A model generated the notes under the pieces. It did not search any database. It saw only the letters and a list, made by a program, of their open reading frames with translations, and was not told the DNA's origin. Below are positions 1 to 7,833 of a stretch of DNA of 14,133 nucleotides, piece after piece (position 1 is the first letter of the stretch; each line of letters starts with the position of its first letter). A program made the translations under genes and the position numbers. The DNA lies in assembly GCA_021836225.1 (NCBI GenBank), contig JAKBJA010000152.1:1-14133 (forward strand), written 5' to 3'. Source of the DNA: Pseudomonadota bacterium. Its GTDB lineage: Bacteria > Pseudomonadota > Gammaproteobacteria > Burkholderiales > Thiobacillaceae.

Positions 1-169
1 ACGCCGCATCGCGCGACGCGCTCACCACCACATGCACATTGCAGATCGTCACATAGCGGCTTTCGCGCGCATGCGCCCAGCCGAGCAGGCGTGCCATCGC
101 GGCGTCCCACGACAACGCGTCGATCTGTGCGCCGAGCACCTTGCCGGTTGAACGCACGTCGCTATTCAT
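1..169 (-). CDS. WecG/TagA/CpsF family glycosyltransferase (GT26), N-terminal fragment
   Basis: Only the first 56 codons are present; the gene runs off the left edge. The ATG at 169 opens a frame with the typical GT26 opening: a 'LGAQIDALSWDAAMARL' stretch (residues 12-28), then a beta-strand and Asn-containing motif 'YVTICNVHVVVSASRD' near residues 39-54, which matches the family's conserved Asn-His/Val region at the start of the nucleotide-sugar fold. Family members (WecG, TagA, GumM) transfer one sugar, often the second, to a lipid-linked intermediate at the inner membrane. A GGGAG ribosome-binding site lies 7 nt upstream. The start overlaps the stop of the preceding GT4 gene by 8 nt, so the two are probably translationally coupled. 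The sugar specificity cannot be read from this fragment. I am confident of the family and unsure of the substrate. Confidence 0.82.
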   Translation of the reverse strand, partial: MNSDVRSTGKVLGAQIDALSWDAAMARLLGWAHARESRYVTICNVHVVVSASRDAA

Positions 170-1331
170 TGTTTATCTCCCGCTGCTCGGCCAGCACCCC
201 GTCGTAAATCTCCATCAAGCGCCGGTAATTCACCCCCGCCGAAAACTCGGCCTCGTACTGCGCGCGCGCGTTGCGTCCCATCGCCGCCATCTGTTCGGGG
301 TGCGCCAGCGCCCACGTCGCCTTGTCGGCCAGATCGCGCGGATTGCCCGGCTCGAACAGCAGGCCGGTTTCGCCATCGCGCACGATGTCGGCCAGCGCGC
401 CGATGCGGCTGGCGATCACCGGCAGGCCAGTCGCGAAAGCCTCCACGATCGTGCGCGGAAAATTCTCATACCAGATGCTCGGCACCACCAGCGCAGCCGC
501 GCGGCTCATCTCCTGGCGTACCGTCTCGCCCGGTTGGCTGCCCAAGCGAGTCACCCCAGCCACCCCATCCAGCAACCCTGCTTCCGGGCCATCACCCGCC
601 ACCCGCAACTTCGCATCGGGCAACAACGCCATGGCTTGGGCCAGCGTGGCCACGCCTTTTTCAACCGACAAGCGCCCAACAAACAACAAGCCCGCACGCG
701 CCACCGGTTCGGGCATATCGAAATCCACGAAATTCGGTTTCACCACCACACGTTCCGCAGGCAGGCCGCCCTCGATGAACTTGCCCCGGCAAAACTCATT
801 CAGCGCGATATAGCGCGCCACCTTGTTGCGATACGTCCCCAACCCCCAGTGCAGTGTCAACATCCCCGCCAGCGCCGCCGACGCAGCATGCGACCCCCGG
901 TAGCACGCCCGCACCACCCCGCGCCAGGGCACCCGGCCCACGCAGTCCTCGCACACCTTGCCATCGCGCAGAAACAGCGCGTTCAGGCACATCAGGCGAA
1001 AGTTGTGCAACGTCTGCACCACCGGCACGCCAGCGCGTGCCGCCGCCCAGTACAACGAAGGCGAAATCAGCGGAAAGGTGTTGTGAGCGTGGATCACATC
1101 GGGTTGAAAACTGCGAATCCGCTCACCCAGTTCTTGCTGCGTGCGATCAGACCACAGGGTGTTGCGCGCCAACGATAGTGACGACATCCCGGCCACGTCG
1201 TCATTGCTGCGAAACCAGGTTTCCACTTCATGACCATGCGACCGCAGCATGGCAATCTCAGATTCGACCACCGTGTCCTCGCCACCGCGATGCTGATAGG
1301 CGTTGTGAACTACCAGCACTCGGCAACTCAT
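162..1331 (-). CDS. Glycosyltransferase family 4 with a four-cysteine element
   Basis: A 389-residue GT-B enzyme, normal length for GT4. It should be a retaining transferase that adds a sugar from a nucleotide donor to the growing lipid-linked repeat at the cytoplasmic face of the inner membrane. The N-terminal domain has a glycine-rich 'HRGGED' loop (14-19) and 'DVIHAHNT' (78-85). The C-terminal domain has 'LLFVGRLSVEKG' (215-226) and the EX7E motif with Glu289 and Glu297, followed by 'AFATGLPVIAS'. Between the domains, Cys115, Cys127, Cys130 and Cys143 form a C-x11-CxxC-x12-C pattern, which resembles a conserved element in one GT4 subfamily and might bind metal (inference). The ATG overlaps the upstream GT4 stop by 4 nt (ATGA), and the stop overlaps the GT26 start by 8 nt. 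Family is certain; donor and acceptor are unknown. Confidence 0.93.
   Translation of the reverse strand: MSCRVLVVHNAYQHRGGEDTVVESEIAMLRSHGHEVETWFRSNDDVAGMSSLSLARNTLWSDRTQQELGERIRSFQPDVIHAHNTFPLISPSLYWAAARAGVPVVQTLHNFRLMCLNALFLRDGKVCEDCVGRVPWRGVVRACYRGSHAASAALAGMLTLHWGLGTYRNKVARYIALNEFCRGKFIEGGLPAERVVVKPNFVDFDMPEPVARAGLLFVGRLSVEKGVATLAQAMALLPDAKLRVAGDGPEAGLLDGVAGVTRLGSQPGETVRQEMSRAAALVVPSIWYENFPRTIVEAFATGLPVIASRIGALADIVRDGETGLLFEPGNPRDLADKATWALAHPEQMAAMGRNARAQYEAEFSAGVNYRRLMEIYDGVLAEQREINNE
177..181 (-). promoter_or_regulatory. Ribosome-binding site of the GT26 gene
   Basis: The minus strand reads GGGAG here, 7 nt before the ATG at 169. It lies inside the 3' end of the upstream GT4 gene and supports the chosen start of the truncated GT26 frame. 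Confidence 0.6.
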
Positions 1332-2476
1332 GTGCTTGCCACCCTATCCAAGAAACCAGCTAGTTCCGATGCCACGCGATCCGCCTCGAAACGATCAAGA
1401 AAGCGGCGCCGCGCCGCAGATTTAACGCGCCGCATCATCGCCTCATCATCCAGCCATTCCAGGATCAGGCGCGCCGCAGCTTGAGGATCATCCAGTGGAA
1501 TCAAGCGGCCTTCCACGCCATCTTCAAAAACCTCGGGCATGCCACCCGCAGCGGGTGCAAAAACAGGCAAGCCCCTCGACATCGCCTCAATCAGGACGAT
1601 GCCAAAGCTTTCCATGCGCGCAACATGCATGCAGGCGCGATGCTTCGGCATCAGCGCTGCCGCGTTGGGAACAAACCCCATAAATCGAACCTGCTTCTCG
1701 ATATTCAACTCACGCGCGAGCTTTTCCAGTTTTGCCCGGTCGGGACCCTCGCCCACCACAGTGAGGCTTAAATTGCGGCCAAGCTGCGCAGCCGCTTGCA
1801 CGATTTCCAGGGCATAGCGCTGGTTTTTCCGGTATTCGAGCGTTCCGAGGGTGATGAGGTCATTGCGCTCAGTAGGCAACCCTGGCACACCGGGGTCATC
1901 AAGAAAGTTGGGAATCACCTGTGATTGCACCCCCTCAACTGCAGGAATGCGCTGCCGGAGTTCGCGTCGCATGAAATCAGACACAAAAACAAGCCCGTCC
2001 ACATCGGACAGTATTTCTTCTTCAAGCGCGCGAATCGAACGAAAGAATGCCCCATCACGTGGGATCGCGCCTTTATCCGCCCATTCGTCGGCCTGCGAAA
2101 GGTTGAAGTGAACCACCATCACCACCTTTTGCGTGTTTGAAACTCGGGCGCGTAAGGCAGCAGCTGCCGACAGGGGACATTGGGCATAAATGACACAAGG
2201 CCGATCGGCGGCAAGCCGCCTGCGCAAGGCGCGCTGCAGAAATACGGTGTGCCAGTGGCGATACCACCAGACGCTGGCCTCCTTATTCAACCGATCCAGC
2301 AGGCGGCGCAGTCCGAATACCGGATAAACCAACCAGCGCGGGCAATCAAACGGCGTGATCAATTGCACCAATCGGCCGTCCTGCTCCAGCCAGTCGCGCA
2401 CTGCCCGCACATGGGTCTGCACACCCGTTTCGCCCTGCGGCCGCATCAGGCTGGCAATCAGGATGGGCTTAGACAC
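1328..2476 (-). CDS. Glycosyltransferase family 4 (GTG start)
   Basis: A 382-residue GT4 protein. The N-terminal half carries the acceptor-side loop 'MRPQGETGVQTH' (11-22). The C-terminal half carries 'LITLGTLEYRKNQ' (207-219), 'LTVVGEGPDRAKL' (238-250) and a complete EX7E motif with Glu289 and Glu297 before 'AMSRGLPVFAP'. It probably adds one sugar of the repeat unit. The start is GTG at 2476, not ATG. It is chosen because a GGAG sits 7 nt upstream and because the next in-frame ATG (codon 11) would remove the first beta-strand. The gene overlaps its upstream neighbour by 19 nt and its downstream neighbour by 4 nt, so translation is likely coupled through this block. Family is certain; the sugar is not known. 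Confidence 0.93.
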   Translation of the reverse strand: MSKPILIASLMRPQGETGVQTHVRAVRDWLEQDGRLVQLITPFDCPRWLVYPVFGLRRLLDRLNKEASVWWYRHWHTVFLQRALRRRLAADRPCVIYAQCPLSAAAALRARVSNTQKVVMVVHFNLSQADEWADKGAIPRDGAFFRSIRALEEEILSDVDGLVFVSDFMRRELRQRIPAVEGVQSQVIPNFLDDPGVPGLPTERNDLITLGTLEYRKNQRYALEIVQAAAQLGRNLSLTVVGEGPDRAKLEKLARELNIEKQVRFMGFVPNAAALMPKHRACMHVARMESFGIVLIEAMSRGLPVFAPAAGGMPEVFEDGVEGRLIPLDDPQAAARLILEWLDDEAMMRRVKSAARRRFLDRFEADRVASELAGFLDRVAST

Positions 2477-3588
2477 CGTTCCACTCCGACCGCAAAATTT
2501 TCGACCATCGTTTCGATGGAATACCTTTGCGCCGCGATTAGGGCACCATTCCGCAGATGCTCAAGTGATACTGCGTCTTTCAGCAGCCGTTCAATTGCAT
2601 CAGCAAAATCATCTACCGTCGGCTGAACAATCAGGCCGTTCTCTCCATCTACCAAGTATTCGATTTCCGGGCTATGCAAAGGAAGGTCCGTGGTGAGGAC
2701 AGGTAGCCCTGCACAAAAGGCATCCAAAATTCCAAGCCCAACCAAACCGGGATTCAGCCATATCTCGGCTAATTTCAGCAGTACAGCTTTTTCATAACCA
2801 AACTTCGGGCCAACCACTTTCGCCCAAGGGCGATCCGATGCAAAACGCGCCACATCGTCGGCCAGCGGACCTCCGCCGATGATAAGTAGCCTAAAAGACG
2901 GCACCTCGCGGTGCACCCGATCCGCCGCCTCGAACAACAAATCCAGCCGCTTGTTGGGATAAAGGCTGCCGCAGAACACTGCTACCCGTTCGTCGCCATG
3001 CAAACCCAATCCCGCGCGTGCATCATGCAACTCATCCTCATCGACCGTGGCGAGGTCATCGCGCAAGGAGCGGGTATCAATAGCGTTCTCGACCACCGTG
3101 ATATGGCTTGGGGGAAAACCCTGCTCAGCCACATAGGCTGCCGCTCCCGCCGTATAGGCAAACCACCAATCTGCCCAATGCAGGGATCGGCGCTTGTATC
3201 GCTCTGCCCATGAATCAGGGCTTGCCTGTCGATCCCGCCCATGCCCCCAGTAGGCGACGCGTTTGACCCCTGTCGACCGTAATATGGATAAAAGGTAATT
3301 CAACACATGTTTGTTGGCATGCTCCACGATTACCAGATCGGCTGTCCGCCATGGACGAATCACCGGCTGCAGAAACAGCTTGCCGAACAGCATGCGACTC
3401 TCGACTTTCAGGCCAAGCGGAGGCGGCAATTCCACATGGTCACCCCGTTTGGCTTCTTCCGGCCACGGGGTGCCGTAGACCACCTGAAGTGTGATGCCGA
3501 CTTGTGACAATCGCTTATCGAGGCCAACAAGGAAAGGCAAGCGATAGCCTTTCATTACCGGCTGGATGATGCACACGCGCGGGTTCAT
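2458..3588 (-). CDS. Glycosyltransferase family 4 with atypical EX7E region
   Basis: A 376-residue GT-B protein. The N-terminal domain starts 'RVCIIQPVMKGYRLPF' and has 'DLVIVEHANKH' (84-94) and 'VAYWGHGRDR' (111-120). The C-terminal domain has 'AVFCGSLYPNKRLDLL' (203-218) and 'LLIIGGGPL' (234-242). Where most GT4 enzymes have EX7E, this one reads 'NPGLVGLGILDAFCAGLP' (279-296): the first Glu position is Gly281 and the second is Asp289. The rest of the fold is intact, and I recall this 'PG-VGL' form from a recognisable GT4 branch, so the gene is probably functional rather than decayed. Its ATG overlaps the upstream stop by 4 nt (ATGA), and its 3' end overlaps the next gene by 19 nt. It probably transfers a sugar in repeat-unit assembly; substrate unknown. 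Confidence 0.9.
   Translation of the reverse strand: MNPRVCIIQPVMKGYRLPFLVGLDKRLSQVGITLQVVYGTPWPEEAKRGDHVELPPPLGLKVESRMLFGKLFLQPVIRPWRTADLVIVEHANKHVLNYLLSILRSTGVKRVAYWGHGRDRQASPDSWAERYKRRSLHWADWWFAYTAGAAAYVAEQGFPPSHITVVENAIDTRSLRDDLATVDEDELHDARAGLGLHGDERVAVFCGSLYPNKRLDLLFEAADRVHREVPSFRLLIIGGGPLADDVARFASDRPWAKVVGPKFGYEKAVLLKLAEIWLNPGLVGLGILDAFCAGLPVLTTDLPLHSPEIEYLVDGENGLIVQPTVDDFADAIERLLKDAVSLEHLRNGALIAAQRYSIETMVENFAVGVERCLSPS
2484..2487 (-). promoter_or_regulatory. Ribosome-binding site that decides a GTG start
   Basis: The minus strand reads GGAG, 7 nt upstream of the GTG at 2476. This spacing equals that of the clearest sites elsewhere in the window and supports GTG rather than the internal ATG as the start of the GT4 gene. 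Confidence 0.55.
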
Positions 3589-4763
3589 GCGGCAAACTTC
3601 GCCAGCAGTTCGCGCCAGCGTCCGACAAAACCGGGCGTATCGTAGGCCATGGCGGAGCGCTTCGCGGTGATCGCAGCTTGCGTCAATTGCGACGGATCAT
3701 TCAGCACACGCTGGATCGCAGCGCGGATCGCACCGACCTCGCGCTCGATGATCCAGGCGTTTTCGCCTTCGATTGCATAATCTTCAACACCGTGCAAACG
3801 CGTAGCGATAGCCGGCATGCCGGCCGCCATCGCCTGCAGCACCACCAGTGCAAAGGTCTCGTAGCTGGAAGGAAATACAAACAAATCAGACGTCCAGAAA
3901 TAAGGCCGCACGTCGGGCTGGAAGCCAGTGAAAACCACCCTGCCATGGAGTCCTAAAGAATCGCCGAGCCGTCTGAACTCGTCGATTTCCCCAAGCCGGC
4001 CGCCCACCACAATAAGCGCGGGCGAAACCTGGTCCAGCCCGGCCATCGCCTGCATCACCAGCGCCAGACCCTTGCGAGAGAAATCTCCCAATGCCGCAAA
4101 GCACAGTACTGGCGCACTTCCATTCAGGCCCAGTGCCTTCAATTGGGCGCCCCGGTCATAATTGGCCGGACGCGAAAAGGCCAGGACATCCACCGGATTG
4201 GGATTGGGAAATACCCGACCACGCAAAAATGGGTAAGTGGCCACAATTTCGCTTGCCAGGCCTTGAGATGGCGTCACCACAGCGCGCGCCTGCCTGAATG
4301 CACGGGCTTCGAAGATGGCGTTGTAGCGGTAGCCCAGCCAGCGCAAAAGCCGCAGCCAGCCCCTGACATTTTGCGACTTCCAGCGATCGCGCAAATAGGC
4401 ACGGTGACAAAAATGCGCATAACAAACGTCGGCTCCGACATATTGCCCCTGGGTTGCCTGGATCAGACGCGGCGGTTGCCCGCGCTCCCTGGCGTGGCGC
4501 CGCAACATGGCTGGCGCCAGCAGATGAAAAACCACGTAACGCAAAATCCCGGGCTTTTTTGGCAAGGGGATGCGCACCCACCGCACCCGGTCCGGACGTT
4601 CATTGTCGAACGCATCCGAAAACACCGTGATGTCGTAGTCGTCGGCCAGCCCCATGACCTCGGCCAATACGCAACTGCCCGCGGGGCTGTTTTTCGTCAC
4701 GCTAAGATCCATTACCGCGATCCACGGGCGAATGGAACCCCCAGCCGGCGTCAGGGTAGCCAT
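3585..4763 (-). CDS. Glycosyltransferase family 4 with Glu-to-Gln change in EX7E
   Basis: A 392-residue GT4 protein. Visible elements are an N-terminal Rossmann half with 'VMDLSVTKNSPAGSC' (17-31), a 'VVTPSQGLASEI' linker strand (162-173), 'LCFAALGDFSRKGL' (220-233), 'ALIVVGGRLGEIDEF' (249-263) and 'FVFPSSYETFALVVLQAMAAG' spanning 295-315. In the last, Glu302 is present but the second catalytic-motif Glu is replaced by Gln310. The start at 4763 is supported by a perfect AGGAGG 7 nt upstream, inside the 3' end of the hydrolase gene, which it overlaps by 13 nt. Its stop overlaps the next GT4 start by 4 nt. It probably adds one sugar to the repeat unit; whether the Gln alters activity is open. 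Confidence 0.92.
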   Translation of the reverse strand: MATLTPAGGSIRPWIAVMDLSVTKNSPAGSCVLAEVMGLADDYDITVFSDAFDNERPDRVRWVRIPLPKKPGILRYVVFHLLAPAMLRRHARERGQPPRLIQATQGQYVGADVCYAHFCHRAYLRDRWKSQNVRGWLRLLRWLGYRYNAIFEARAFRQARAVVTPSQGLASEIVATYPFLRGRVFPNPNPVDVLAFSRPANYDRGAQLKALGLNGSAPVLCFAALGDFSRKGLALVMQAMAGLDQVSPALIVVGGRLGEIDEFRRLGDSLGLHGRVVFTGFQPDVRPYFWTSDLFVFPSSYETFALVVLQAMAAGMPAIATRLHGVEDYAIEGENAWIIEREVGAIRAAIQRVLNDPSQLTQAAITAKRSAMAYDTPGFVGRWRELLAKFAA

Positions 4764-6004
4764 GCGAGCGCCTCCTGCTTGATGAGCACGGGCGCCATGC
4801 CGATTTCAATTCGGGAATCAGCGAGCACGCCAGCCGGGGCGTCGAACCGCTCGAACGCCTTGGCCTGCCAGGCGGTGGGGGCGCGCCAAGCGCGCACCCC
4901 GGCCGTCGACCACACCAGCCAAGCCTTGCGACCCGTGCGTTCCAGTCCGCATATCCAAAATCTGCCGCTTTCTTGGCAGCCGGTGATGCGCGCGCCGCGC
5001 AGCCAGCGAACCGACGCGGCGATGGCATGCGCGCCCGGCTCGGGCTGTCCTGCCTTGTCCAGCAAGCGCTCCCACGAATAAAAATAAAACCGGCTCAGAC
5101 CCGAATCCGCCCCCAGCACAAGCGAGCGCACGATATATGCCGCTTCGGTCGCCTCGTCGGGCACTTCGAAACCCAGATTGCCTGGAATGCGTGCATGCGG
5201 GCCGACGACCTCATATCCCTGCTCGGTATTCCACAATGGCAGGTGCCCCACGCCTTGCTGCTGCATGATCTGACGAACGTCGCGTATGCGTTCACGCGCC
5301 TTTTCCGGGGTTGCGCCATAAAAATGAAAGCCCACGACATCGATGCAGCGTCCGCCTCCCGCGGCCAGGAAACGCTCCAGACGGTCGCCCGCGCCGGTGA
5401 AACCGGGTCCGACGATTCGGATATCGGGATCGACCTCGCGCGCGACGCGCCACGCCGTACAAGCCAGGTCCACCAGATTTTTCACCGTACCGCTGAAAAA
5501 CGCGCCCTTGGTCGGCTCGATATCGCCGTATTTGGGCTCGTTCCAGATTTCGAAATAGCGCAGCCGGCCCTTGTAGCGATTTGCCACCGAGCGCACATAG
5601 TTTTCCCAGTCGGCAAGATCACGCGGCTCGGAAGCGCCGCCCGCGCCATAAACGAATGGCTCGCGCGGGCGCGCCGCCGCCCAGGTCGGTGTCACCCCCA
5701 GCGTGAGAATGGGCTCCGCATCATGCGCTTCGGCTAACGCGATCAGACGATCCAGTTTTTCGAAGCGCCATACTCCTCGAGCTGGTTCCAGCTTTGCCCA
5801 GTCCACTCCAGCGTCCCACAAGCGCCAGCTACCGAAGCGAACGAACGGCCAAGCCGTAGTGGTGTCCGCACGATGAAGGTGGATACCGAAGTAGCGTGCG
5901 TCGAGTGGCTCGCTGGCGACTGCCGCTGTGGTCACGACGAACAAAAATCCGCCCAACGCAAACGATAACAGCCGTCCCAAAACTGACTGGATAGTCGATC
6001 GCAT
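4751..6004 (-). CDS. Exported GH39-like (clan GH-A) glycoside hydrolase, PslG-like
   Basis: A 417-residue TIM-barrel hydrolase of the GH39/xylosidase type, predicted to act outside the cytoplasm. The N-terminus is a signal peptide: basic start, hydrophobic segment at about 12-28, and an AVA site suggesting cleavage after residue 30. The catalytic pair is visible: the acid/base in 'FEIWNEP' (Glu156) and the probable nucleophile in 'WNTEQG' (Glu261), with His227 in 'GFHFYG' between them. Length is usual for single-domain members. In known Psl systems, PslG is a GH39 enzyme encoded inside the polysaccharide operon that cleaves the polymer in the periplasm; by analogy this one may edit or release the polymer made here (inference). 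Only 3 nt separate it from the upstream GT2 gene, and it overlaps the next GT4 by 13 nt, so it belongs to the operon. Exact family number and substrate are uncertain. Confidence 0.9.
   Translation of the reverse strand: MRSTIQSVLGRLLSFALGGFLFVVTTAAVASEPLDARYFGIHLHRADTTTAWPFVRFGSWRLWDAGVDWAKLEPARGVWRFEKLDRLIALAEAHDAEPILTLGVTPTWAAARPREPFVYGAGGASEPRDLADWENYVRSVANRYKGRLRYFEIWNEPKYGDIEPTKGAFFSGTVKNLVDLACTAWRVAREVDPDIRIVGPGFTGAGDRLERFLAAGGGRCIDVVGFHFYGATPEKARERIRDVRQIMQQQGVGHLPLWNTEQGYEVVGPHARIPGNLGFEVPDEATEAAYIVRSLVLGADSGLSRFYFYSWERLLDKAGQPEPGAHAIAASVRWLRGARITGCQESGRFWICGLERTGRKAWLVWSTAGVRAWRAPTAWQAKAFERFDAPAGVLADSRIEIGMAPVLIKQEALAWLP
4771..4776 (-). promoter_or_regulatory. Strong AGGAGG ribosome-binding site for the first of four GT4 genes
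   Basis: A consensus AGGAGG on the minus strand sits 7 nt before the ATG at 4763, within the coding sequence of the GH39-like hydrolase. It is the strongest Shine-Dalgarno site I found in the window. It fixes the start and may give the downstream GT4 block independent ribosome loading. Confidence 0.7.
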
Positions 6005-6007
6005 GTG

Positions 6008-6907
6008 TCAGGCACTCGATTTATCAGTGTGCGCCAGGCGATACACAACCGAAGTCCACATCACTTTGGTATAGGGCCATACCCAGTGCAACGGCCACAG
6101 CCAGCCGGCATGTCGTCTGCAATACGTCAGCCAGGCACGTGGAGCCAGCCCTTTGGGTGAAGTGATTTTCTTCCATCGAACAGCTAGCGGCAGGGTCCGA
6201 TCAAGATACGAGCCCTCGATCAGATGGTCGTGCGCGCAGCACCCGGCATATCCCGGCATCACCCAGATCGGAATACCTGCCCGGGTGGCGCGCAAACCGT
6301 AATCCATATCGCCGATGCCATGCCGGAAGGCAGCATCCATATTGCCCAACACCGAAGCGGCGGCACGGGATATCAGCACGCAGTTGCCGTTCATCGTGTC
6401 GCACGGATGCGGCGTATCACCCGGCTGAACCCGTACATAGCGCCGCACCCAGCCACTTCCCTGGCGTACCATGCCGCCGTAAGTGAATTGCCCCGCCGCA
6501 TTGCACATCGAGCCCACCACGAGGCCGCTCATCCCCGTCGCCCTGACCTGCCCATCATGCGTGTCGAGCAAGGTTCCCAGGCAACTGGGGAAGAGCTCGA
6601 CATCGTCGTTGATCCACAGGTAAAAATCATGGCCCTCGCTGAGCGCGTGTCCGAAAGCCGCACGCATTCCTCCTGCCCAGAACAGATTGCCATCGCCTGG
6701 TATCACGATAGCCTGCGGAAACTCGGAGGCCAGCATTTCGCGTGTGCCGTCCGTGCTGCCGTCGTCGGTCACGATCACGCGCAATGTGCAACGCCCAGCC
6801 AGCTGCATGGCCTGGTCCTCCAGCGCCCGCAGGCATGCAACGGTCTTTTCGCGGCGGTTGTAACAAGTCAGCACCACGGCGACCGAAACAGGAAATGTGA
6901 TGTTCAT
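6008..6907 (-). CDS. Glycosyltransferase family 2 (rhamnosyltransferase-like)
   Basis: A 299-residue GT-A enzyme. It opens with 'VAVVLTCYNRREKT' (9-22), followed by 'VIVTDDGSTDGT' (44-55), the donor-nucleotide site. 'GDGNLFWAGGMR' (71-82) and the metal-binding 'LWINDDVEL' (97-105, acidic residues Asp101 and Asp102) follow in the expected order. 'GIGDMDYGLRA', with its acidic catalytic-base region, comes further on. These features are typical of inverting GT2 enzymes that add rhamnose or similar sugars to polysaccharide repeats, but the donor is not proven. The ATG overlaps the stop of the GT14 gene by 4 nt (ATGA), and its stop is 3 nt before the hydrolase start. No transmembrane segment is evident, so it is likely a cytoplasmic or peripheral enzyme. 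Confidence 0.93.
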   Translation of the reverse strand: MNITFPVSVAVVLTCYNRREKTVACLRALEDQAMQLAGRCTLRVIVTDDGSTDGTREMLASEFPQAIVIPGDGNLFWAGGMRAAFGHALSEGHDFYLWINDDVELFPSCLGTLLDTHDGQVRATGMSGLVVGSMCNAAGQFTYGGMVRQGSGWVRRYVRVQPGDTPHPCDTMNGNCVLISRAAASVLGNMDAAFRHGIGDMDYGLRATRAGIPIWVMPGYAGCCAHDHLIEGSYLDRTLPLAVRWKKITSPKGLAPRAWLTYCRRHAGWLWPLHWVWPYTKVMWTSVVYRLAHTDKSSA

Positions 6908-7833
6908 ATGCAGGCCGATTCGGCAAGACTTGCAGGCGCAGTGCCCGCGTACAAAATTTCTGCGTTCAGCCGCTCGACCAGGCGGTCGGATTGGCCTGAC
7001 ACGATCTTTCGCACAAAAAACTTGTCGGAATCGCGCAGTTCTTCAAAATCGGCTTCAGCATGGATTTTGCGACGATTAATGTGCAAGCAACCCAATCGCC
7101 ACGTTTGAGGGCCTGTGCCAACGTAAGGCTGCAATCCCTCCGCCGATTCCAGAAAGCGGGAATGCGCCACTATGGTATGAAAATAGTGCTCATCCACCGC
7201 AAATGATGATCTCGCCCACCTTACAAAATCAGGGCTTTCATCACCAAAATCCAGAATGTGCTGCGCGCAGGCAGGCGTCAGTGCCCAATAGGCGCTCCCC
7301 CAACAGCAGGTCATCCCAGGTGGCTGGGATTTGCGAATGAATTGGCGCAGCGCACGCCCGAATCCATGCCGAATCGCACGATCAAGCGAAGCGGGGCGTA
7401 GCCATGAGTTCACTTCAAGAAACCAGTAGTGCTCATAAAACACCCGGTATGCGGGCGACACGCTGGCATCCACGAACTGTATCAACTCGCGTCCTGTGTT
7501 TCGGTCAAGAAAAGCATGCAGACTGGAAAGCGGCTTGATCGGGTAATCCAGGCCGGAGAGCATCACCAGGTGACTGAAGTCGTGCCCGCTCTCCAGCGCG
7601 ACGCGCATCATGCGCAGGGTCGCCTCCACCTGCGAATAGGCCGCCCATGAAACCCGTACCCGATCCTTGATGAAGGTCACACTTTCCGGCAAGGGTTGGG
7701 CGAGAAACGGGCGAATATCAACCTTGGCATCGAGATGCACGAAAATGCGCGCGCGATAATCGAGCGCACGGCACAGCCTCCCCACCTGAAGAGGATCGGT
7801 GTGGGCAAGTATTAAAAATGCGATCTCGCTCAT
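6904..7833 (-). CDS. Core-2/I-branching (GT14) family glycosyltransferase
   Basis: A 309-residue member of the Branch family, related to beta-1,6-N-acetylglucosaminyltransferases and peptide O-xylosyltransferases. Family signatures in order are 'AFLILAHTDP' (5-14), 'FVHLDAK' (31-37), 'VSWAAYSQVEATL' (61-73), 'MLSGLDYPIK' (91-100), 'CCWGSAYWALT' (176-186) and 'AVDEHYFHTI' (212-221), whose Glu215 matches the catalytic-base region of the family. Bacterial members occur in capsule and exopolysaccharide clusters and probably place a GlcNAc- or xylose-type branch, but donor and linkage cannot be read here. The gene starts directly after the FkbM stop with no spacer and overlaps the GT2 gene by 4 nt. 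A side branch on the repeat unit is a reasonable inference. Confidence 0.9.
   Translation of the reverse strand: MSEIAFLILAHTDPLQVGRLCRALDYRARIFVHLDAKVDIRPFLAQPLPESVTFIKDRVRVSWAAYSQVEATLRMMRVALESGHDFSHLVMLSGLDYPIKPLSSLHAFLDRNTGRELIQFVDASVSPAYRVFYEHYWFLEVNSWLRPASLDRAIRHGFGRALRQFIRKSQPPGMTCCWGSAYWALTPACAQHILDFGDESPDFVRWARSSFAVDEHYFHTIVAHSRFLESAEGLQPYVGTGPQTWRLGCLHINRRKIHAEADFEELRDSDKFFVRKIVSGQSDRLVERLNAEILYAGTAPASLAESACI

Noticed and set aside
141..1178. A long plus-strand open frame (345 codons)
   Set aside because: It lies wholly antisense to the GT4 gene, is rich in Arg, His and Pro as expected of a GC-skewed shadow frame, has no recognisable domain, and the minus-strand protein has a full set of GT4 motifs.
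4143..5737. Two long plus-strand frames (312 and 254 codons)
   Set aside because: They are antisense to the GT4 and GH39-like genes, overlap each other in different frames, and show no family motif or ribosome-binding site.
6224..7108. A 294-codon plus-strand frame
   Set aside because: It is antisense to the GT2 and GT14 genes, both of which have complete, ordered motifs on the minus strand.
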